64,000 bases of DNA from Vespula vulgaris (Eukaryota > Arthropoda > Insecta > Hymenoptera > Vespidae): positions 7,025,001-7,089,000 of the forward strand of contig NC_066592.1 of the NCBI RefSeq assembly GCF_905475345.1, given 5' to 3'. Of this stretch, positions 39,650 to 49,070 are shown piece by piece; the first letter of the stretch is position 1; each line of letters begins with the position of its first letter. The notes beneath the pieces were generated by a model that saw only the letters and a list, made by a program, of their open reading frames with translations, did not search any database and had not been told where the DNA came from. Position numbers and translations under genes: made by a program.

Positions 39650-40950
39650 TTGTAGAAGTAAACGCCACAGCTTGCTTTAATAATTTTTATTCAACAGGTC
39701 TTCAGTTGTAGATCGCGCGCAATGCGATCTTAGAGTCAGTGCTTGTGCGAAGTAATTTGATTGTTTTGCAACCGAATAGGTTGCTTTAAAAATAAAATTA
39801 AATAAAATCGCGAATTAGAGTCAGTGTTGTTCGCCGTTTAGAATTTCTCGGTCGCGTTAGTAAATCAAAAAACAAGAATTTATGTCATATTCTTGTTAAA
39901 ATCATATGTTCGCCGCGTTGTTAGAATCATTAACACACTTTCGACCTATTCGGAAGAAGAGGATTGCGTTGCGATAAATATTGTAATGGTCGAAAGTGTG
40001 AACTTAAAAATTCATCCTCTTCATCTTTACCGACGATCGTAAAGCTTCGTCTGGATATAATTACATGTAAGTATATTTCTTTCTTCCAATTGTAACTTCT
40101 CTCGTTGGTCATATAAATCATATATATTTTTTTTAATCATTTTCATTCATTTTTATCATTTTTTTTTCAATCATTTCATTCATTCACAAATATATTGGTT
40201 CGATATGCAACATATAATTAATCTTTTTTGTACTTTTTTATATTACAGATTCATCGATTCAACGATTCATCGATTCAACGATTCAACGATTCAACGATTC
40301 ATCGATAATTTTAATCAACTTCACGACATCATTCGACCTCCTACGAGGGGGACGAGTGTTTTGGAGCCATCGCAGAACTTCTTAAGTAGTAAGTGAAAAA
40401 TTTAATGTTCCTCTGGTGCCCATCATGCCGAGGATGAAAGGTCCTTATCGGCACGGGTTACTGGTTGTATTCGCAGACGTCCCATGTCCGAAACGAGCAA
40501 AAGTGTCCGTGATTAAAATCTTTGATTTTATTCACGAGTGGTTCCCTATACGTGTAGTTAGATATTTTCTTGTGAATATTTTATTATTATTATTATTATA
40601 TATATAGCTCAGGCCAGGGTCTTCTTGTTTCAAAATCGTTTAATTTATAGTGCTGTTTATTAGCACTTTTTCTCTCTTCGTTTTTGCTCGCGATATTAGT
40701 AATGAAATCGGGCATTAATTTACCCGATTTCGTATAAAGCATATAACGTGGTCTACGTTACATGCATTGCTTCGTACTTAGTCCATTTAATCGCGATTTA
40801 CTTCGATATTTCAAAATATCGATTTACCAACAAATGAGCAAGAAGACAAACCTCTTCCGCGACGGATAGATTCTGGCAGTTAAGTGGTGGATTATAATCC
40901 CGTTCTTTCATTAGAACAGCCATTTGATGAAAGGAGTCGTCCGAGGTTTT
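39650..40950 (+). ncRNA. Module E: second copy of module D
   Basis: It repeats the order of module D. TTAGAGTCAGTG occurs at 39730 and 39815, an acceptor ends at 40248, and the exon 40249-40388 ends in the same shared block and is followed by GTAAGT. The intron 40389-40607 has a hairpin at 40426-40453. The next exon starts CTCAGG at 40608, with stems at 40650-40666 and 40705-40730. The exon start is a tandem run of GATTCAWCG units (40249-40305) not present in D. Confidence 0.6.
39934..40000 (+). other. Long hairpin with 13 bp perfect stem
   Basis: CACACTTTCGACC (39934-39946) is the exact reverse complement of GGTCGAAAGTGTG (39988-40000), with a 41-base loop. It lies inside module E before its main exon. 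Confidence 0.7.
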
Positions 40951-41101
40951 TTATTAAAATTATATATTCTTTAATAATGAAATTTCATAACTGCATAATG
41001 CGTATGCATATATATGAGCTATGTGCATATTTCATCCCTCCATGTCAACGACTGCCTACCGCGGGTCGCTCAAAGGCCCTTAAGCGGTGTATACAGGTGG
41101 G

Positions 41102-41190
41102 GTTGCAAAACTATTTTTGCAACTTATTATTTTTTTACCACTTTTAGTGGTAAAACCCATATGTGGTGGTTACACTCATATGTGGTGACC
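41102..41190 (+). other. Cluster of three adjacent hairpins
   Basis: Stem 1: GTTGCAAAA/TTTTGCAAC at 41102-41123 with loop CTAT. Stem 2: TTTTACCACT/AGTGGTAAAA at 41133-41155 with loop TTT. Stem 3: GGTTAC/GTGACC near 41168-41190, with one wobble. A related region at 43983-44017 keeps TTACCAC/GTGGTAA. Confidence 0.6.
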
Positions 41191-41817
41191 GCCTACCATC
41201 ATCCATCCTTGCTTGAGCTCTTGCTAATAAGACGTGCAAAGAGACTCTAGAGTCACAGTCCGTTTATATTTTTTATATATATATATATTTTGATATATTT
41301 TTTTATATATTTTTTTTATATATATTATAAATTAATCATTTTTTAGCTCAGGATTTTCAGCACTAATCTACTAATACCCGTTTCTCCCCCCATGCTTTCT
41401 GCGTTCTCATCTATGCGTTTAACCCAGGTGTTACTCGTGTAGGTGAGAAACAGTCAGTGTGGTTTTAGTTTTAAGTTTTCCTCTTTAGCGGCTGTCATTG
41501 TGCTGGTGATTGCACGGTGTACCTTGCACTTGTATGTGCGTTTTAGGAAGTGCATTGTACGTCGTTTCGTGATAACTTTTAAATAGATATATTATATATC
41601 TAATATACGATTATATCAATATCGATTTGCATAATAGTTACCACATTCTTGTGGAAAATTTTAAATACTCGTATATATTACTAGTATCTATATGTATACT
41701 AGTATGTACTAGTATTTTTTGCTTTAGTCATATATGCAATAATCATTAGCCTTGGCAGTCGATTTCAGCAAATGGTACGTACTCCTATATATATTAGAAA
41801 AAATACGTGGTTGAACT

Positions 41818-41870
41818 AGGGTGTCGGAGGTGCCCCGGGGCATGCTCTCTAGTGTAGGCTTTTGCACCCT
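41818..41870 (+). other. GC-rich folded element with perfect palindrome
   Basis: TGCCCCGGGGCA (41831-41842) is a perfect 12-base palindrome. The outer arms AGGGTG (41818-41823) and CACCCT (41865-41870) pair around it. It stands out in an AT-rich setting. Confidence 0.6.
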
Positions 41871-43394
41871 GGTGGAGTGTGAGAGAACCGTGGAGTGTAT
41901 GTGTTGGTGTGAATGTTTGCACTTTTTAAATATAGGTCATAGGCAGGCAGGTAGCATACTTTTCTGAGTGAATGTGTCAATTAATTTTAAGTAGGTAAGG
42001 ACCGGGTAAGGATGCGATTCCCACTCAGGAGTGGGAAGTCCTTTCTCCGGGGATTTGTGAAGTTTCAGCAAATTTTACGATCTTTCAGCATAACTGAACT
42101 TTATCTTTTCATCTTTTTTTTTTTAATTTTTTTTTCTTACATCTTTTGCTGACACTTTGCATGCGCAATAAATCAGTATCAAACAGTTCGAAAAACTTTG
42201 CACCCAATGAGAACATCAGATACATCCCATATCTTTTGAACTTAGCAAAGGATTTTGAATTAGTTCGATACTTAGTTTTAAATTAATTCTTGCACTTCGC
42301 GATTCTTAAAATATTTATTATCTATATATTTCTTATTTAGAAATAGAATATACCTACGTATGTAAAATGGAAATATTACAATTCTTGTGATCTTGACATT
42401 TTACCGATACTATATTCACCTTTTAAGTGCAACGAGTTAATATTAGTTTGTAATAGGTTCATCGATTAGAATAAATATTATATCTGCTGGAGCATTCGAT
42501 TAAATGTGCCTGTGTTATTGTGTACGGTTGTTGGATTCTTTGAGTCCATTGATCGTCCACAGGCTAGGATAATTTTACGGTTTAGTTCGAATATTTATAT
42601 ACGAATATTTTACTTTTATTTTTTATTTTTTTTATCGGATAAATAAATAAATAAATCAATAAAGATCGTTAGAAAATCGAGACGCACCTAGGCAGAGTAG
42701 AAAACGCAGTTGAGAATACGTGTTGGGACTCGTCAGTGCCGTTTGGGGTGATTCATTCGCGAATTTTGCCATACTGCAGTGGTTATACTATTTAGAAGAA
42801 ATTGATACTTTACGTCGCAAGCGCTTACCGCTCGTTAGGTTAAGAAAAAAAGAGAAAAAAAAACAAAAACAGAACAAACCTGCGTGCGAAAATGTGTTTT
42901 TCACTTCCCAACCCCTTAGCTTGCGATCATTGCGTCTCGTTCAATGCGTGCGTTTATACGAGTGGTTTGAGTCTTGTCGCGTAAAGTGAGATCAGGTCGG
43001 GATTAGGTCGGTTTAGCTTAGGGACAATTTCATTCTTGTAGTAGCAACCACTGCAGTATATCAATCTTTGTGGGTGCGTTGCTTCGAACGGTAGGGCGTT
43101 TTTTGATGCGTAAACTTATCTTGCGTCGCACGTAAGGAATGCTCCAATGCAGTGGTTAGGGCACGAAGCGAGAAGAGGCTATCTGCTGAAGAGGCCCCCA
43201 CTTATTGTGGCTCAAGAGGGCAACTATCGACTACAAGTCATTTTTCAAAGGTGATCGTTATGTCGAACCCTTCGTTAATGGCTTGTGGTCTTATCAAAAC
43301 CCTTTTACCCTTTTACCACGTTGACACTTATGCTCGTAGTAGTTTGTTCCTGGATGGAGATGATGGACCATTCCATCTCCTTGCTACGGCGTTC

Positions 43395-43800
43395 CGCACT
43401 CGCGTTCGTGAAAAATTAGAGTCTTTGCTATTAGAGTCAAGCTTTTGCAATTAGTTATTAGTTAATAGAGTTTTTGCAATTTTTTCTTAATGTAAAGTCG
43501 AGTCATTGTATATTTTCAAAGTAGAGTCAATTTTTCATTTCAGAGTAGAATCGAGCCCTTTGCATTGTTTATTTTTATTTTTATTTTTTTTTTTCCTAAT
43601 TAAAGTCAAGCCCTCCCTCTTTGCATTTTAGATTAAAGTCGAGTCATTGCATTTTTCTTTTTAAATTAAAGTCGAGTCCTTGCATTTTTTCCTTTTTAAA
43701 TTAAAGTCGAGCCCTTGCATTTTAAAGTTTTAAGATAAAGTAGAGTCTTTTCTTGCAGTAAATTTTTAGTTACAAAAATAGAGTCACGCTCGTTAAGTAT
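43395..43800 (+). repeat. Degenerate tandem units with AAAGTCGAGTC and TTGCATTT
   Basis: Eight to ten units of about 35-60 bp, each with a (T/A)AAGTCGAG(T/C)C core followed by TTGCATTT and a T-rich spacer. The core is similar to the TTAGAGTCA motif of modules C-E. Confidence 0.75.
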
Positions 43801-44180
43801 TGTGTGGATGTCCGTGGCCTGCAGCAGCATTGCACTCAGGAGTGCATTTGGATACCCAAGCATGTTGATTTTTAATTCAGAATAATCATATTTTAATCAT
43901 CTTTTTTCTCTTTCATGTTCATAATTTCATAATGTGTATGTATATATACGAGATATATGCATATTTCAATGTCAACACAGCTTTACCACGAGTTGCAAAA
44001 TGACTCTTATGTGGTAATCATTATCGTTATCATTCCCATTCTCACCTACATTATCTTTTTACAATATAATTCTGATTATTCTGATTAATCTGATTAATTT
44101 GATTATTCTGATTATTCTGATTATTCTGTTTATTTTGGTTATTCTGATTAAAAATCTACAAGACTTGATGACGAATTGAA
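43801..44180 (+). repeat. Left flank copy of the hairpin array (H2)
   Basis: This segment and 46200-46575 share the order: CAGG hairpin, GGATAC(C/T)CAAGCAT, ATTTTTATTTCAGAATAAT-like tract, GTCAACA/GCCAACA block, and the ending TCTAYAAGACTTGATG. It also contains a run of TTCTGATTA units at about 44081-44155. Confidence 0.65.
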
Positions 44181-44215
44181 ATGCCTGCATTCAGGAATGC
44201 AGATGAATATATAAA

Positions 44216-46190
44216 ATGGCAGCCAGCACTCAGAAGTGCATATTAAAATATGTCAAGGGTATGCATTTTTATTCCAAAATTATCAACAAATGAATATGAG
44301 ATGAAAGACTTAATAAATATATATGAAAGAGGGAGAAAGAGAGAGAGGAGAAAGAGGGAGTATTTTTATTATATATATGAAAGTTTCATAAGAAATATTA
44401 AGAAGATATAATGAATGATATAAAGATTATTAATAAATGTTTATACATACTTAAAAGAAATATAAATATTTTTTGGAATAAAAAGGCATAACTCTTGGTA
44501 TATAAATGAGACGAATAAAATGGCTTGCCTGCACTCAGGAGTGCATATGAAAGGTTCACAGTAAGTACATGATTGCATTTAGGAATGCAAATGAACATAT
44601 AAAATGGCAGCCAGCACTCAGGAGTGCATATTAAAATATGTCAAAGGTATGTATTTTTATTCCAAAATTATCAACAAATAAATATGAGATGAAAGACTTA
44701 ATAAATATATATGAGAGAGAGAAAGAGAAAGAGAGAGAAAGAAGGAGTATTTTTATTATATATATCAAAGTTTCATAAGAAATATTAAGAAGATATAATG
44801 AATGATATAAAGATTATTAATAAATGTTTATGCATATTTGAAAGAAATATAAATATTTTTTGGAATAAAAAGACATAACTCTTGGTATATAAATGAGACG
44901 AATAAAATGGCTTGCCTGCACTCAGGAGTGCATATGAAAGGTTCACAGTAAGTACATGATTGCATTCAGGAATGCAAATGAATATATAGTAAGGATATAC
45001 ATTTCACATTCGGAATGATCAATGATGAATAAATGAACGCACTAATAGGGATATTTAACGAAGAAATACATAAATATGTCAATCTCTGGTGATATTTTTT
45101 TCAATATATTAAACTTATTTATCAATAAATAAATGCAATTTCATTTTATTCTATATACATTAATCGAATGATAATTAAATAGTGCAAATGAAATAAAAGA
45201 AAATTTGAATCATTCTGATAAGAAATGTATAAACTTTGCTAGATGAATGAAGCGACAAAATGGCAGCCAGCACTCAGGAGTGCATATTAAAATATGTCAA
45301 GGGTATACATATTTATTCCAAAATTATTAACAGATAAATATGAGATGAAAGACAATAAATATATATGAGAGAGAGAAAGAGAAAGAGAGGAGAAAGAGAG
45401 AGAAAGAGGGAGTATTTTTATTATATATATTAAAGTTTCATAAGAAATATTAAGAAGATTACTAATGAATGATACAAAGATTATGAAGAAATATTTATAT
45501 GTATTTAAGAGAAGTATGAATATTTTTTGGAATAAAAATGCATAAGTCTTGGTATATAAATGAAGCGATTAAATTGGCTTGCCTGCACTCAGGAGTGCAT
45601 ACGATACATAGTAAGTACATGCCTGCATTCAGGAATGCAGATGAACATATTATAGTAAGGATATATATTTATCGTTTCGAATGATCAAAATGAAAATGCA
45701 CTTATGATAGTAGATAATAAATAAATATTTAAATATTCCAGTCTTATCTTCTTTTTTTAAAGAAATAATATTTATTTCATAATAAATAAAGATTATTTCA
45801 TATTCTTCCTAATATAATAATGTATTTATATTTAAATAGAGTGCAAGTGAATGAAAAGAAAATTTGAATCATTCTAAATGAAAAATGTATAAATCTTGCT
45901 AAGCGAGCGATATGATACACAAATAACAGCCTTGCACTCAGGAGTGCATAAGATATGTCAAGGGTATACATTTTCATTCCGAAATTATCAACAAGTGAAT
46001 ATAAAATTAATAGAGTTTATATATGAGAGAGAAAGAGGGAGTATTTTTATTATATATATGAAAGTTTCACAAAAAATCTTAAGAAGATATAATGAATGAT
46101 ATAAAGATTTTATATATAATATATATAATATATAATTATTTTACGGAATAAAAATGTATAAGTCTTGGTATATAAATAAAGCGAATGAAA
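44216..46190 (+). repeat. Tandem units of about 388 and 660 bp
   Basis: Four unit copies begin at about 44217, 44605, 45261 and 45925. Each runs CAGCC-hairpin, AATATGTCAA(G/A)GGTAT, a GA-rich tract, TATTTTTATTATATATAT, GAAATATTAAGAAGAT, TTTTTTGGAATAAAAA, CTTGGTATATAAATGA, second hairpin, GTAAGTACATG, third hairpin. Copies 2 and 3 add a spacer of about 265 bp, which copy 1 lacks. Confidence 0.8.
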
Positions 46191-46199
46191 AGGCTGTCT

Positions 46200-46575
46200 C
46201 ACACTCAGGAGTGTGAATGAAAATAATTCAGAATAGGGACAGGTTTGCATTCAGGAATGCACCTGGATACTCAAGCATATAGATTTTTATTTCAAAATAA
46301 TTATAAATTTTTTATGTGATTATTAGTAAATCAATAATTCTTTCTATATCTTTTATATATATACACATATATATATGTGTATATATATATACTTCTGTTG
46401 ATATACACTTTTGATGATTATATGTATACTTTTATCCAATGCCAACATAGTCTTATCACAAGTTGTAGGATGGCTCATTTATTGTAAGAGTCATTTTATG
46501 ACTTGTATGAATATAATCATCATCTTATATAAATTCTAATTATTTTGATTAAAGATCTATAAGACTTGATGTAGG
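46200..46575 (+). repeat. Right flank copy of the hairpin array (H3)
   Basis: Counterpart of 43801-44180. It includes the strongest extended hairpin at 46240-46265 (CAGGT and GCATT arms, CAGG loop). Confidence 0.65.
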
Positions 46576-47985
46576 TAGGGAAATTAGGATCTGTTAAAGC
46601 AAGCAGTGGTGATAAAATGAATTCATAAAATAAATTTGTAAGAATAATATGCAAGAATATTAAAACTATTTTATCTTCAATATATATAATATTTTTATAT
46701 TTAATCTTATTGTTTTTTTTTAAGATTTAATATTGCATTACTATTTCTTATAATTAATATGATTTCTTATAATTAATTATATTCTAAATACATGGTTTTA
46801 AAATTGTGGAATTATATAACTATATTTTTTGTAATTTAATAAATAAAAAGTCTATTATATATAAACGATGCAATATATATATTAGACACTTGATGTAACT
46901 GCATCCTTCGCGTTAATATAAACGTAAAAAATGAAGTATTTGTAATCTTTCGATTAAATATAGGTCTGATCTCGTTATGGATATGTTTATGGCGGTATAT
47001 AAAATTGTGTATGCATTTTGTAATACGATCCAAGGGATAGTATACTTTTTGCTCTTTCTATTATCTTTTTTTTTTTTACGCGACTTAAAATTATTTCTTA
47101 ATTATTGTGAAATATTTACAATTTCTTTTTTCATAACGTGTCTTGAATAATTTGCAAAGTTTATTGTACTAAAAATTAAATTCAGAATCAATTTGTAAGT
47201 GTATTAAATATTTGACGATTTCGTATACAATCGTTTTTTTTTTGGATTTTCATATTTGTGCATAAAAGTTACGGATAATTTTGTAATCTTGTTTAAAAGT
47301 AGAACACATTTTCTAATACATTGAGAATTTCAGATATTCAATATTAATTTTTTGGCCATTTTAATGCTTTTTTTTTTTTTTGTTAAAAAGAATTTTCGGC
47401 CATTTATTTTATATACGATTTCATTTTCCACACATGCCCTTTTATATAGTTTTTTGTTACAGAGTGTATCATTTTAAAGGTTCAAGGCTAAATATTACGA
47501 AATACAACATAATATCCTTTTATCAATGGGTAGTAGCAACATTGTAAAAAGAAATAATATTACAAGGTTTGTAATATTATTATATATGACATCAAAATAA
47601 ATTAATAAAGATTAGAAATACATTATACGAAATTGATTTGTGTTTCAGATTTGGTCTAGTCACAAAAGCAAAATAATAATGCGAGTAAATAATAACGCAT
47701 TTGATTCTTGAAGACTTGAATGAAGACTTGGATTTATAGATAATGAAGAGCAATGGGGAATGAATCGTTTGCAATTATTTTTACTATTCATTTGAAATAT
47801 TGAAAAAACTTTTGATTAATTTACATAGTGTTTATTTCTGTTTCAGAAAATATCATCTAAGTTGGCAAGATTCGATTCCACTCTTTCTAATCTGTCTTTT
47901 TGTCATTTGTTGTTTTCATGTGTGAATGAGTGTGCGTGAAAAAATTGTTTTCCATATGATTAATTGAATATTATTTACTGTTTTC
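46576..47985. other. AT-rich spacer within the locus
   Basis: No conserved module was recognised. Acceptor-like TTTCAG sequences occur near 47649, 47848 and 47988. Confidence 0.5.
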
Positions 47986-48000
47986 AGGAAATGATAACGT

Positions 48001-48395
48001 TATAAATTTCTTTTATCCACAGGTGACTGATGATTCATTATATAAGATTCGCATATTATTTTGATAACTTCTTATTTAATTACGAAATGTTTGTGATGTT
48101 TTATGTTTACAGGTGACTGACTATTGGCTAATTTATAAAATTCATATATTATTTTGATTTTTTTTTATTGCATTATAAAATATTTTTGATGTTTTATGTT
48201 CACAGGTGACTGACTATTGGCTTATTGTATAAAATGCATATATTATTTTGATTTTTTTTTATTGCATTATAAAATATTTTCGATGTTTTATTTTCACAGG
48301 TGACTGTTAATTTATTATATAAGATTCACGTATCATTGTAATTGCATCTCACTTAATTATAATGTGTTTTAGATATTTTATGTTCACAGCTATAC
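48001..48395 (+). repeat. Tandem 90-94 bp units ending in joined acceptor-donor sequence
   Basis: Four units place a pyrimidine-rich tract and ACAG directly before GTGACTG, at 48022/48023, 48112/48113, 48205/48206 and 48299/48300. A fifth, at 48389, keeps the acceptor but not GTGACT. Juxtaposed 3' and 5' splice sites are the form of recursive splicing points. Confidence 0.7.
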
Positions 48396-48696
48396 TATTT
48401 ACATCATCTGAAGGATGTATGCACAGAATTTGAGAATAAGATAACACACATCCATAATATAATTCAACAAAAAATATATTATTTAATATATTATCTAATA
48501 TATTATCCAATATATTATTTAATATATTAATATATATTTATACATCGGTCAATCTTTAATTTTACAAAAGGTTAAATTATTTTTCTTGTGTTTTAGGTAA
48601 TAAGGATAAGATATATAGGTTGTGTATTGCAGTCAATGCTTTCTATTTTCTGTTTCAGCGTGATATATATCAAGATCTCCATATCTGCGTTAGTTG

Positions 48697-48729
48697 GGAA
48701 TAGAGTTTCAATAAAAAGTGCTCTATTCC
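48697..48729 (+). other. Hairpin after an acceptor-like site
   Basis: GGAATAGAG (48697-48705) pairs perfectly with CTCTATTCC (48721-48729). TTTCAG ends at 48658. Confidence 0.6.
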
Positions 48730-48952
48730 ATCGCGTGTACCGGGTAGGTAGGTCGATATCAAACGGATACATAAATTTTCGTCTAATCTCGATCGATTAG
48801 AAAAAAATTTTTGATTCGTTTCGCGATTGATTTTGCTTTTTTCCAAATTATAATAATTGTTATAGAATATATAATGATAATGTATATAATAATAATGATT
48901 CTATATAATTGATTTTAATGTAATTAACATTAGTAGTAGAGTCTTAGCCCGT

Positions 48953-48990
48953 GGGTCTCCGTATGCAGCAACCTCCTTGCGGTGAGACCT
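48953..48990 (+). ncRNA. Folded element G (copy 2 of F)
   Basis: GGGTCTC (48953-48959) pairs with GAGACCT (48984-48990). ACC (48971-48973) pairs with GGT (48981-48983) across the loop TCCTTGC. Relative to copy F, one A-T pair has become G-C and the outermost G-C has become G-T. GGAAATCG follows, as in F. Confidence 0.6.
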
Positions 48991-49070
48991 GGAAATCGAT
49001 ATTACTTCCGATATATAATAAATGTAAATAACGCAAGTACTGTCGAGCTAATGGCTGCATTTAAATTCAA

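Larger units (their letters stand above)
42018..46265 (+). ncRNA. Array of about 15 small hairpins with CAGG loops
   Basis: Palindromes of the form stem-CAGG-stem lie at 42018-42037, 43831-43846, 44185-44202, 44226-44239, 44530-44545, 44573-44590, 44614-44627, 44917-44932, 44960-44977, 45270-45283, 45584-45599, 45623-45640, 45933-45948, 46199-46216 and 46240-46265. Typical forms are TGCACTCAGGAGTGCA and CTGCATTCAGGAATGCAG. One has loop TAGG (44573) and one CAGA (44226). Stem letters change in matched pairs. CNGG-loop hairpins are the published recognition shape of Smaug/Vts1 SAM domains. Confidence 0.8.
31795..49070 (+). ncRNA. Candidate structured long non-coding RNA locus with duplicated modules
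   Basis: No open frame over about 100 codons here looks like a protein, yet the stretch is built from non-simple sequence modules repeated two to fifteen times. Three promoter-like blocks (31.8, 34.15 and 35.65 kb) each end in a conserved donor region. Two long modules (36.6-37.65 and 39.65-40.95 kb) share an exon, donor, structured intron and acceptor. A short folded element occurs at 38.93 and 48.95 kb, and a hairpin array spans 42.0-46.3 kb. Good donors (GTAAGT, GTGAGT) and acceptors (TTTTTTCAG, TTTTTTACAG) are all on the plus strand. Compensatory changes between copies support RNA folding. Transcript number, start and end are unknown. It could instead be alternative 5' leaders of the LIM gene downstream. 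Confidence 0.55.

Noticed and set aside
42720..43454. Two open frames of 89 and 100 codons inside the non-coding locus
   Set aside because: No domain, no shared frame between duplicated modules, and they overlap the inverted repeat; chance frames fit better.
48001..48395. CRISPR-like spaced repeats
   Set aside because: The 90-94 bp units are tandem duplicates without unique spacers, in a eukaryotic genome; no cas genes.
46565..48765. GTAGGTAGG motifs resembling the hsr-omega repeat nonamer
   Set aside because: Only two or three scattered copies; no tandem unit of that kind.
31795..49070. Transposon origin of the repeated modules
   Set aside because: No transposase or reverse transcriptase remains, and no terminal repeats around the modules. 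A genome-wide copy count is still needed to exclude a non-autonomous element.
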